Shown one piece after another: positions 6,301 to 10,604 of a stretch of DNA of 17,724 nt. Every line of letters starts with the position of its first letter. Position 1 is the stretch's first letter. Under the pieces are notes generated by a model. It saw only the letters and a program-made list of their open reading frames with translations, had not been told where the DNA came from and made no database searches. The stretch is from JABDGZ01 sp964483785 (GTDB lineage: Bacteria; Omnitrophota; Gorgyraeia; Zapsychrales; Fredricksoniimonadaceae): NCBI GenBank assembly GCA_964483785.1, contig CAZACW010000049.1, positions 1-17,724 of the forward strand. The letters run 5' to 3'. The position numbers were made by a program, and so were the translations under genes.

Positions 6301-9092
6301 GGGACCCTGTTCTTGCCGTCAGCCGCATGAAAGCAAGGTATGAAAATTTGTTAAAGCAATGGGAAGGCATTGTTCCTGCGGAGCCTATGCGTGAGTGGCA
6401 TCGTCAGGGCCTGGGACATCTCTGGGCGGATATCAAACAGCTCGAGGCCATGGCCCATGAGCCGGATTTTCTGCCGCAGGTCTTTTGGGACATCGAGCAG
6501 GATTATCATGCTCTTTTAAGATTGACGGGGAATTTGTCCTACGCTTCGCACCGCCAAGAAGCCGACAGGCAGGAGGCGCTTGAGCGGCGATTAGAAGGAC
6601 AGTTGTCAGCCATCCATCCCACCACGGCCCTGGCCCAGGACACCGTGATTTTTCAAAGCGCCATGGGCGCCTTTCAAAACGTGCTTACATATTTACTTGC
6701 CTCAGATCACGACGCCAAATTCTTGGTCGGCCATAATGTTTATTATGAAATCGAACAAGTGCTTAAAGATGTGGACCGCCGCAAGGTCACCAGGGTCGAT
6801 GAAAACAACATCGACGATATTATCAAGGCAGTTGCATCAGGGGAATATACCGCCCTTTTTATAGACCCGGTGGCCAATGCCATTCACGATGCGGGATTAG
6901 CGCCGCAGAAATCCGATTATCCGGTTTTTGACATCAGGACCATGATCCGGCGTCTGTCTCAGCTGGCTTATCAAGGCCCCTTTTGTCTGGTCATGGACAC
7001 AAGCGTCTTGGGGCCGTCTTTTGATTTGAATGAATACACCAAGGATCTGAAAATACCGGATTATTTGCGCATTGTCCAGGTCACCAGCCTGCAGAAATTT
7101 TATGAACAGGGCCAGGAATTGTCCGCCGGCGGCGCTGTCACTGTTTCATCTTCTCCTCTTTTTGGTGGGTATCAGGCGGTCGCGGCAGGGTTAAGAAAGA
7201 TGCGGACCTCGACAGGGTCTGGTTTGGGATTGCGCCAATTGGAATTGCTCAATACTCTGGGGATTGACCGGGATTTTGTCCTTCAAAGGACGAGGCATAT
7301 CCAGGACAATGCCAGGGCCCTGGGCGATTTTCTTAACAATGAAATTCAGCGCTATCCGCGCCAGTCTATCAAGCTGGTCATGCCTGGGAGCACGTTTACA
7401 CCGGACACCTTTGATTATAGATATCGTTTTCCAGGCAGTGCATCCGGGCCCTTTGTTTTCCTTTCCGTCGGAGATGCAGGGCAGAACGAGGCCTTTGACA
7501 GCCTGGTGCGCCATAAAATGGCTGAAAAAGGGATCATCAATTTTGCCAGAAACAGTTTTGGTTTTGAGCATTTTTCTTCATTTGCGTATTACGCCGGCAA
7601 GATTTTCCGCTATTGCCCCGGAGAGGAAGATGAGCGGCAGATGCGGCTGATCGAATCTGCCTTTGGCGAAGCTTTACAAGAAACCTTTGCCAGCCGGGCC
7701 ATGATAACCTCCACAACCCCCGGGGTTGCGGAGGTTGTTGGACGCAGATTTTTATTGGGTACAGGAGTGGCCTGGGCTGTTGCCGGTTGTTCAGCCCCAT
7801 TTAGTAATCTGGGAGGCAGACAGAAAACGGGAAACATGAAGATCATAGGGACTTTTTATCCGCAGAGAAAGAACATCGTTTTTATTCATGGCTTGGAGTC
7901 AAACCCTGATATTTCTTTGCCTTTGTTAAAGTATTTAGACCAACGATACAATGTATTCTTTTATCAGTACGCGAGGAGGAATGATTTTGATGATCTGTCC
8001 CGTGATTTTTTAGACAGTTTAATAGGTTTGAAGAATAAATTTTCCATAGATACAAAAAATTTAAAAATCATGACGTATTCCTTCGGCGCGACAATTTTAA
8101 GGAAGGCCATTTTATTGGACAAAGGCCCAGAGCTTAAAGGCATCGCTGTCATTCAATCGGCCCCTGTTTTAGGAGGCGTTTCCTGGCTGGATTGGCAATC
8201 CGATTTTATGAATGGAGTCTCGTTTGCCATTATGTATGGCTTTACGCCGATTGGAAGTCTTAGAAATGCTTTGAGGCCGGGGAGTGATTTGCAAGAAGAG
8301 CTTTTAGGAGAACCGGCCCAAGCAAGATATGACAGCATAGTCAGGAAAACATATACTATTGAAGCAGGCAATGACAAGTTCAGGATCGAGAGTGCCGCCA
8401 AAAATGTCCATTATCAAAGAGGCATAGGAGCAGATGTTGTGACTGAGCAGGCTGCCCGTCACGAGAATATTACATGGCTGGGACAGTATTATGGGCAGAT
8501 CGGTTGGAGATTCATCCAGGATGTGCTTTTATATGATGATGGCATATTGCCAGTCGGTGAGATTCCCCGGAATATTGTGGATGATCTATTAGAGAAAGTC
8601 GAGATTGAGGCCGTTCATCTTTATGATCTTAATAAATTGGGTTATCGATTAAAGGACCCTGATGTGCCTTTTCGAAGCGATCATCCCATAGAGAATTATT
8701 ATTTGAGACTCTTGAATCCTTACAAAAGACAGGGTGAAGATTTTTATAAGGATTATATCTATGGGATTAGGGGTCTAATCGGGATCTCTTTAAAGCCGCC
8801 TCGCAGGGATGGACATATTGTCTTACCTAAGCCTATACACATTGTTCCAGATCATGCCATGGTTGTGCATCACACAGGCGTAACCTCCACAACCCCCGGG
8901 GTTGCGGAGGTTCATGACACAGGCGGTATTGATTTGACTTCCGCCCAGGTGAAGACCCAAGGAGGGGGGATTCAGTTTCAACTGGATGCGGCCCAAATGG
9001 CCCGGTTCCGCAATGCCTCCGGCTTTGTGCCCGTGATCATCAGCATCCGGCCAATGACCAATCTCCGTCAGTTTCTTGGGCTCTCCAGGTAA
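3..9092 (+). CDS. Giant multi-module protein, 5'-partial (over 3,000 residues)
   Basis: The frame is open from position 3 to the TAA at 9090-9092 with no stop, so the true start lies left of the window; the first start-like codon, GTG at 63, falls inside a palindromic repeat and is unlikely to be used. Residue numbers here count that codon as 1. Modules, in order: N-terminal stub (to 90), phosphoribosyltransferase-like (91-368), unknown (369-638), HIT/GalT-like (639-954), HATPase (955-1165), GT-B/KdtA-like (1166-1626), two XRE helix-turn-helix domains then PLP fold-type-I-like sequence (1627-2546), alpha/beta-hydrolase (about 2560-2940) and a 59-residue tail. Most borders carry an Ala-Met junction, and three carry a palindrome-encoded TTPGV(A/V)EV peptide. 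Giant, multi-domain proteins are known from Omnitrophota; this module order is not one I recognise. Base composition looks more AT-rich than the C-ending codons of bamD downstream. The overall function is unknown. Several folds keep core motifs, but activity cannot be claimed. The coding call is secure. Confidence 0.93.
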   Translation, partial: TAVYANKNKIQGITITTPGVVEVIYKRYLQAFKKGVYNFIKDEQDPVTHQPIPRKYFSGGVQLNDAPIDYAMNVPNEDGVHEVIASVEVTTASPITAPNPITSRAKGNKAMNSEDVPRPQQEARVSAALLQKWIADQGTSRLYPEEFKSGLNKIADYVRDHGRISQSDFEAALEEAAIEFNKIVPAGKRYVVVFDRRKAGSSRWVFELARAHLDQQPVMGIYAENPNAYAQAIKQGIDTFVFFDDAIYSGAQMRGKTMDLRRTYHDLGLPTPTMIGVIPYHDKQGLERQQLLGDMFDVLISPHAFVTGEDQLSNQEIHALWTLRLPAYTLNFFDHKVADPFSFPESLVPAIEIGESPYKNEGTAYARQEEAEYQEFLDNGYVEFSSRAMIAMDPQGINHAIQTAQEALAKIGFEKIPPFALRTVSQQYYKRDPHNPFGANPQYHGQLFMVGINPRLFFGLKAWDQNITTPQGLSRVRPQLTSEFFEYVYNTFMNIRSYGDDSEAHDMSNLDKTPVYNIFRGFDFANENQDGESDVEKVDFRYPNKQLHKEWTKRYWYSKNSVSVSKVQAEHEVFSVQLLPDEFRTLMGTAARYIETEIKPAAQQAGLLWDERVNTPDLIRKYTAYYLYAKFITQLLADTEKITAPSNLGRTKKESDPAMPSIMAHQPPQGPTGIISQVKTAWDKKLDESRPLWHNDPRFPILYNAKAPIAYDPFLLERRKIGPYEWHLQSPPESDGAITREGIKQGKPFMTFMHEIPNKLITDPRNPNFVVTPNRWPKVPYTSLLITQEWSPHLLTKEEMDVQYSWAQHGAILEFHQLDNFVNHSHAHMYLPDTVPIQKSASHFKSIDTAFDIGIGEIEGYPFPHLGLTSADEGHLMKGVLAAINFMDSRHMLYYEVMLKNPADNQIMVLFFPNKRLVRIGSSVSGLIRSRYPVPTEEQINTEIRERFFSRTELAQLRQEFIREWRTSGDFNAAMTASAANPINPIGEVHLTYHPGDWQFVDDASGTRIAWTDGYYVYEKLVGLVKQLPLNAVSLEILEMFNRQVAHEEMLAYTIRELLKNAARAVQESGKTQGHVKIAAFIEHGSFVLDMSDDGIGLQAADPDKSLAEIKELIFEDGFSSKGAEDLEEALMNNNAGQGLYRIRFDLPHIFGKGAEIMALDNEKDLQQDNGGTTFRITIPLREAAMERNGTWIQLEASAQTQGLGPALEALAQIIGRVTLARSYENSREKLFDTLQIIKDDPKLVGFMSALCGKNIYTAKHIKEALVYFPLLLIDALKDVQDEPELSSQILEHLNDNGLFDIGKWTRDTGRAIPAIIADIEVPSEANAFKGFVNFLQAVQVPTGRPGNIVVTDPLHLIPPEEAYSLDEFRTLPASRLPAMTFKFSASNTYRSFFPDITLPIYPLKSDVPKPKDIRELYTLRSHMGVALNRKIVLAVSFGQEDVLKLVEIHQYLPKSERTLLIIAPDKILNQEEIENLIEEIQKQGLTVGVRTEADKKGLPFDGKAQGRPMNDFDIVLLNTQGEASEMAYAVDLGSMPPDRNAGDFNNRGVGALMLRGDMPNNGDLIRFFESSGALRLADKDDFIEAYVQAVKESRILARKARDASIEFKSNVVSSAHFWMSLALGKVLYDHVPPNQAQTSRQPDTAMNSPETTLAQLIRQEMQDKGWDMTRAANEIGVTRGTLEKYRNGYIPVPEMVCKIAIKLGMDVDAFFASANLKFAQPQTVKEALRQARIKRGLTYKEAADLLGMPISTLKSVEGPTYRVNLRIITLMIKGYAISGKEKEKIEQLDLLEQYPADFKRYLRAQLQALADWPGSAPIIRVLAHAALAQDAKENDQIDQLALLLHAQSWLSPSYDNSLFRSRGLYQNYQTRRMYERYGMTAPEIEGALASRLSGFGTDSSNMLFRNSNYALYALLTYLLPRGTSNIYMSTDIGQEEQQLIRQMARYRRRVVSTSLPDRIGTLARDSILILSDSQMRSSENTYKIIGLAPVADQIHVIYLAKDKLKIDDNLSRFPSIRLYGLYGFDQELGWNEADAGGALLEMNFYDRNLLYKLGQTRPLGGLVDSLTFWHSLLKMRMRLPDIDLDLKGAEVQVARDSFGDPVLAVSRMKARYENLLKQWEGIVPAEPMREWHRQGLGHLWADIKQLEAMAHEPDFLPQVFWDIEQDYHALLRLTGNLSYASHRQEADRQEALERRLEGQLSAIHPTTALAQDTVIFQSAMGAFQNVLTYLLASDHDAKFLVGHNVYYEIEQVLKDVDRRKVTRVDENNIDDIIKAVASGEYTALFIDPVANAIHDAGLAPQKSDYPVFDIRTMIRRLSQLAYQGPFCLVMDTSVLGPSFDLNEYTKDLKIPDYLRIVQVTSLQKFYEQGQELSAGGAVTVSSSPLFGGYQAVAAGLRKMRTSTGSGLGLRQLELLNTLGIDRDFVLQRTRHIQDNARALGDFLNNEIQRYPRQSIKLVMPGSTFTPDTFDYRYRFPGSASGPFVFLSVGDAGQNEAFDSLVRHKMAEKGIINFARNSFGFEHFSSFAYYAGKIFRYCPGEEDERQMRLIESAFGEALQETFASRAMITSTTPGVAEVVGRRFLLGTGVAWAVAGCSAPFSNLGGRQKTGNMKIIGTFYPQRKNIVFIHGLESNPDISLPLLKYLDQRYNVFFYQYARRNDFDDLSRDFLDSLIGLKNKFSIDTKNLKIMTYSFGATILRKAILLDKGPELKGIAVIQSAPVLGGVSWLDWQSDFMNGVSFAIMYGFTPIGSLRNALRPGSDLQEELLGEPAQARYDSIVRKTYTIEAGNDKFRIESAAKNVHYQRGIGADVVTEQAARHENITWLGQYYGQIGWRFIQDVLLYDDGILPVGEIPRNIVDDLLEKVEIEAVHLYDLNKLGYRLKDPDVPFRSDHPIENYYLRLLNPYKRQGEDFYKDYIYGIRGLIGISLKPPRRDGHIVLPKPIHIVPDHAMVVHHTGVTSTTPGVAEVHDTGGIDLTSAQVKTQGGGIQFQLDAAQMARFRNASGFVPVIISIRPMTNLRQFLGLSR
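41..71 (+). repeat. Palindromic in-frame repeat, copy 1 (centre G)
   Basis: A 31-nt imperfect palindrome whose left arm has the CATCAC form and right arm the GTGGAGG form, around CAACCCCGGGGGTTG. It reads TITTPGVVEV in the giant frame. The central base is G where the other copies have C, so this copy appears to be in the opposite orientation. Confidence 0.8.
333..1166 (+). other. Phosphoribosyltransferase-like module
   Basis: Residues 91-368 of the giant protein. The strand-loop motif FVFFDDAIYSGAQMRG (D224, D225, S229, G230) has the form of the PRPP-binding loop of phosphoribosyltransferases: hydrophobic strand, Asp-Asp, then a small Ser/Gly turn. It is preceded by VVVFDRRKAGSSRWVFELA, a plausible first strand and helix of the same fold, and followed by a further strand, PTMIGVIPYHD. 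It resembles the stand-alone PRTase-like domains found in bacterial conflict and regulatory proteins more than a nucleotide-salvage enzyme. The substrate is unknown. The fold is inferred from the motif only. Confidence 0.45.
1167..1976 (+). other. Unrecognised module
   Basis: Residues 369-638, opening at a Ser-Arg-Ala-Met junction (SRAMIAMDPQG). The stretch is rich in aromatic residues and Asn, with FGANPQYHGQLFMVGINPR and a Trp/Tyr-rich segment (KEWTKRYWYSKNS), and ends in a helical, Ala-rich part. I do not recognise a family or catalytic motif. Confidence 0.4.
1977..2924 (+). other. HIT/GalT-superfamily-like module
   Basis: Residues 639-954. The segment NFVNHSHAHMYLP has His at 804, 806 and 808, in the H-x-H-x-H arrangement of HIT-superfamily nucleotidyl transferases and hydrolases. 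Upstream, NFVVTPNRWPKVPYTSLLIT resembles the 'N-x-P..PYH-S-L-L' strand seen in GalT-like and GDP-hexose phosphorylase proteins. An ordinary HIT or GalT enzyme would use the middle His of the motif as nucleophile (a nucleotidyl-His intermediate). The substrate cannot be predicted. A metal-binding His cluster in another fold is an alternative. Confidence 0.45.
2925..3557 (+). other. Histidine-kinase-type ATPase (HATPase_c) module
   Basis: Residues 955-1165. The GHKL signature boxes are present in order: N box RELLKNAARAV (E1037, N1041), G1 box DMSDDGIGL (D1074, G1075, G1077), G2 box NNAGQGLYRIR (G1117, G1119), and the final strand GGTTFRITIPL. This is the ATP-binding domain of sensor kinases and related GHKL ATPases. 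No convincing DHp phospho-acceptor helix precedes it, and no receiver or sensor domain is seen, so it is an isolated ATPase domain inside the mosaic. It is the best-supported enzymatic fold in the protein. Confidence 0.75.
3558..4940 (+). other. GT-B glycosyltransferase-like (KdtA/WaaA-type) module
   Basis: Residues 1166-1626. An alpha-helical first part is followed by a nucleotide-sugar-type half: KIVLAVSFGQEDVLKLVEIH, RTLLIIAPDKI, DIVLLNTQGEASEMAYAVDL (T1500 to E1503), GALMLRGDMPN and FFESSGALRLADKDDFIEAY. The order matches the C-terminal Rossmann domain of Kdo transferases (strand-His/Gly, 'VPRHPER', 'LGDTxGEL..Y', 'GA..V.D...L'). The canonical 'GGHNxLEPA' segment is not evident, so this may be a degenerate or inactive relative. 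The family call is tentative. Confidence 0.4.
4941..5340 (+). other. Tandem Cro/C1 (XRE) helix-turn-helix domains
   Basis: Two helix-turn-helix units lie back to back. The first (about residues 1632-1687) reads LAQLIRQEMQDKGWDMTRAA, then NEIGVTRGTLEKYRNG and IPVPEMVCKIAIKLGMDVDA. The second (about 1705-1755) reads TVKEALRQARIKRGLTYKEA then ADLLGMPISTLKSVE. Both have the five-helix XRE pattern, with the turn at 'Gv/Gm' and a recognition helix ending in 'L.K/L.S'. They sit between the GT-B-like and PLP-like parts, immediately after an Ala-Met junction. DNA binding is expected for the family, but a cytosolic location for so large a protein is not established. Confidence 0.75.
5341..7700 (+). other. 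PLP fold-type-I (Cys/Met-metabolism-like) region
   Basis: Residues about 1760-2546. The second half matches the layout of cystathionine gamma-synthase/lyase relatives: TALFIDPVANAIHD (the 'ETPTNP' position), a helix, CLVMDTSVLGPSFDL (the 'VVDNTFASPYLQ' position, D2312), then VTSLQKFYEQGQELSAGGAV (the 'SATKYLNGHSDVVGGVV' position, with K2345 as candidate Schiff-base lysine). A shorter similar stretch precedes it (NYALYALLTYLLPRG, residues around 1890), possibly a decayed first copy, separated by a helical region. An XRE pair ahead of a PLP-like domain recalls the architecture of aminotransferase-like regulators, but the family here is different. Activity is uncertain. Confidence 0.5.
7706..7736 (+). 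repeat. Palindromic in-frame repeat, copy 2
   Basis: A 31-nt palindrome with 15-nt arms (one A-C mismatch) around a central C; the left half is AACCTCCACAACCCC. It encodes TSTTPGVAEV and lies exactly between the PLP-like region and the buried signal peptide. It is identical over 31/31 nt to the copy at 8882-8912. Confidence 0.9.
7737..8881 (+). other. Alpha/beta-hydrolase module with buried Tat/lipoprotein-like signal
   Basis: Residues about 2559-2940. It opens with VGRRFLLGTGVAWAVAGCS: twin Arg, a hydrophobic run and a lipobox VAGC (C2576), which together look like an N-terminal Tat lipoprotein signal now placed about 2,570 residues into the frame. The hydrolase core follows: KNIVFIHGLES (oxyanion-hole HG, H2609) and the nucleophile elbow MTYSFGATI (S2673; T-x-S-x-G in place of G-x-S-x-G). 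A C-terminal PDHAMVVHH offers candidate catalytic His residues. The family is lipase/esterase-like (PGAP1-type general fold), substrate unknown. Identical 31-nt palindromic repeats bracket the module. Confidence 0.6.
8882..8912 (+). repeat. Palindromic in-frame repeat, copy 3
   Basis: Identical to the copy at 7706-7736 and in the same reading phase (offset 1,176 nt, 392 codons). It encodes TSTTPGVAEV between the hydrolase module and the C-terminal tail. Confidence 0.9.
8913..9092 (+). other. C-terminal tail of the giant protein
   Basis: The last 59 residues follow the third palindrome: GGIDLTSAQVKTQGGGIQFQ, then a short helix and GFVPVIISIRPMTNLRQFLG. The Gly-Gly-Ile-Asp start and the 'GF-x-PVII-x-I-x-P-x-x-NL..FLG' ending are, as I recall, a recurrent terminus of Omnitrophota proteins. 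It could be a sorting or stability tag or a maturation site; the sequence alone does not say. Confidence 0.45.
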
Positions 9093-9098
9093 CTCACG

Positions 9099-9127
9099 TT
9101 GACAAAGATTATGAACTGTGCTACATT
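9099..9127 (+). promoter_or_regulatory. Sigma70-type promoter for bamD-lptE-holA
   Basis: TTGACA at 9099-9104, a 17-nt spacer, and TACATT at 9122-9127 preceded by TG at 9119-9120 (extended -10). A start point about 7 nt beyond the -10 would fall at about 9134, only 1-2 nt before the ATG at 9136, where no Shine-Dalgarno sequence is present. This suggests a leaderless message. Confidence 0.65.
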
Positions 9128-9135
9128 GACCAAAT

Positions 9136-10077
9136 ATGTCCCGACTCATCATCGGCCCTTCCCTAATATTTTTATTTATATTCCCTTCTTTTAGCCGTGC
9201 GGACTGGATTTGGACCCCGGAAACCGGCAAATTCATCAATCCCAAATGGGCGGTCAAACCGACCCCCGCGGACCAGTTGGAATACGCCCAAAGCTTCAAG
9301 GACCAGGGCAATTGCAAAAAGGCCCTGGGAGAATACAAGAAATTGATCCGGGCCTATCCACGCGCCAAGGAAGCGCCCGAGGCTGAATTCTACACAGGCC
9401 AGTGCCTGGAAGAAATGGGCAGACCCTACGAAGCCTACCAAGCGTATCAATTGGTCGTCGATAAATACCCCTTCAGCGAGCGCGCGGCCCAGATCCTCGG
9501 CCTGGAATACAATATCGCCAACCATCTGCTGGAAAACAAGGGCCGCAGTAAATTGGCCGCCGTGGTGGTGGGCAGCGACGACCGGGTGATCGAGATCCTG
9601 CGCACCATCATCAAAAACGCGCCCTACGGCAAATTCGCGGCCATTTCCCAGTATAAGATCGGCCTTTATTTAAAAGAAAAGGGCATGTACCAGGAGGCCA
9701 GGGACGAGTTTGAAAAGACCATGAACGATTATCCCAACAGCGAATGGGCCCAGGCCTCCAAATTCCAGATCGCCATGGCCGACACCAGCCGGGCCTCGGA
9801 CGCCCAACATGAACAGAAGGTGACCAGCATCGCCCTGGATGAGTTCAATGATTTCGTCAAGTCCCATCCCGAAAGCCAGCTGACGCCGGAAGCCAAGGAA
9901 CAAATGGCCAGGCTCAAAGACAAGGAAGCGCAGAACAATTTTGTCATCGCCAAATTTTACGAAAAGCAAAAAAATTTCAAAGCCGCGCGGATTTATTATA
10001 AGGAAGTGGCCAACAACTACGCGGACACCTCCTGGGGCCCGAAGGCCCAGGCCCGTTTGAAAGCCATCGGTGAATAA
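9136..10077 (+). CDS. bamD: BamD-like outer-membrane assembly TPR protein
   Basis: A 313-residue exported protein. An N-terminal hydrophobic segment (LIIGPSLIFLFIFPSFSRA) is a signal peptide, followed by the WTPETGKFINPKWAVKPTP stretch and at least five TPR-like helical pairs (for example ALGEYKKLIRAYPRAKEAPE, EAYQAYQLVVDKYPFSERAA, EARDEFEKTMNDYPNSEWAQ, ARIYYKEVANNYADTSWGPK). This is the pattern of BamD/YfiO, the periplasmic TPR subunit of the BAM complex that inserts beta-barrels into the outer membrane. Classical BamD is a lipoprotein, but no lipobox Cys lies near the signal peptide here, so it is probably a soluble or differently anchored homologue. It is the first gene of a run with lptE and holA; lptE starts 2 nt after its stop. 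The start at 9136 fits the signal peptide and has no ribosome-binding site. Confidence 0.8.
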   Translation: MSRLIIGPSLIFLFIFPSFSRADWIWTPETGKFINPKWAVKPTPADQLEYAQSFKDQGNCKKALGEYKKLIRAYPRAKEAPEAEFYTGQCLEEMGRPYEAYQAYQLVVDKYPFSERAAQILGLEYNIANHLLENKGRSKLAAVVVGSDDRVIEILRTIIKNAPYGKFAAISQYKIGLYLKEKGMYQEARDEFEKTMNDYPNSEWAQASKFQIAMADTSRASDAQHEQKVTSIALDEFNDFVKSHPESQLTPEAKEQMARLKDKEAQNNFVIAKFYEKQKNFKAARIYYKEVANNYADTSWGPKAQARLKAIGE

Positions 10078-10079
10078 CC

Positions 10080-10601
10080 ATGCTGCGCATTTCTTTAAGC
10101 CTTCTGCTTGTCCTGGGTCTGGCCGGCTGCGGCTATACGACCGGCTCCCTGCTCCCCGCCAAATACCGCAAGATCGCTGTTGAGCCTTTTCAAAATAAGA
10201 TCGCCTTTGTGGACGAGAATCTCCAGAGGACCTACCTGCCCCTTTTGGAAAGCAATGTGCGCACCACCATCATCGACAAGTTTTTGTCGGACGGGAACCT
10301 GCGCATTGCCGACGTTGACAAGGCGGATTTGGTCTTAAACGGCAATTTGATCGGATTTGCCCAGGACACCCTGCGCCAGGACACCAGCCAGAATGTCCAG
10401 GAATACCGCATCCGGGTGATCGTCTCCTTGACCCTGACGGACAATGCCACGGGCAAGATCCTCTGGAAGGAACCTTCATTCACCGGCGAGGCCTCGTATT
10501 TCCTCACAGGGCCGCAGGCCCAATCGCAAAGCGCGGCCGCCGATGCCGCGATGGCCGACCTGGCCACCCGCATTGTTGAGCGTACCATCGAGAACTGGTA
10601 A
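10080..10601 (+). CDS. lptE: LPS-assembly lipoprotein LptE
   Basis: A 173-residue lipoprotein: signal peptide MLRISLSLLLVLGLAGCGY with lipobox LAGC (Cys at residue 17). The mature part has the LptE layout: CGYTTGSLLPAKYRKIAVEP, a conserved 'I-V-x-x-F-x-N' strand, two helices (NVRTTIIDKFLSDGNLRI), then strands GNLIGFAQDT and YRIRVIVSLTLTDNATGKIL. LptE plugs the LptD barrel and helps deliver LPS to the outer surface. It starts 2 nt after bamD, with a weak GGTGA at 10069-10073, and is followed 3 nt later by holA, the same lptE-holA adjacency as in Escherichia coli. This supports a true LPS-bearing outer membrane. Confidence 0.88.
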   Translation: MLRISLSLLLVLGLAGCGYTTGSLLPAKYRKIAVEPFQNKIAFVDENLQRTYLPLLESNVRTTIIDKFLSDGNLRIADVDKADLVLNGNLIGFAQDTLRQDTSQNVQEYRIRVIVSLTLTDNATGKILWKEPSFTGEASYFLTGPQAQSQSAAADAAMADLATRIVERTIENW

Positions 10602-10604
10602 GCT

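Noticed and set aside
5476..6645. Repeated CGGCCCTGGCCCAGGA (coding for ALAQD) at about 5480 and 6628 as a mobile repeat
   Set aside because: It is short, made of common codons and Ala-rich helical sequence; chance or ancient internal duplication explains it without a mobile element.
8823..9338. A 171-codon minus-strand frame spanning the end of the giant gene and the bamD start
   Set aside because: It overlaps two well-supported plus-strand genes and the bamD promoter; its product has no recognisable motif and no ribosome-binding site was evident. It is a codon-bias shadow.
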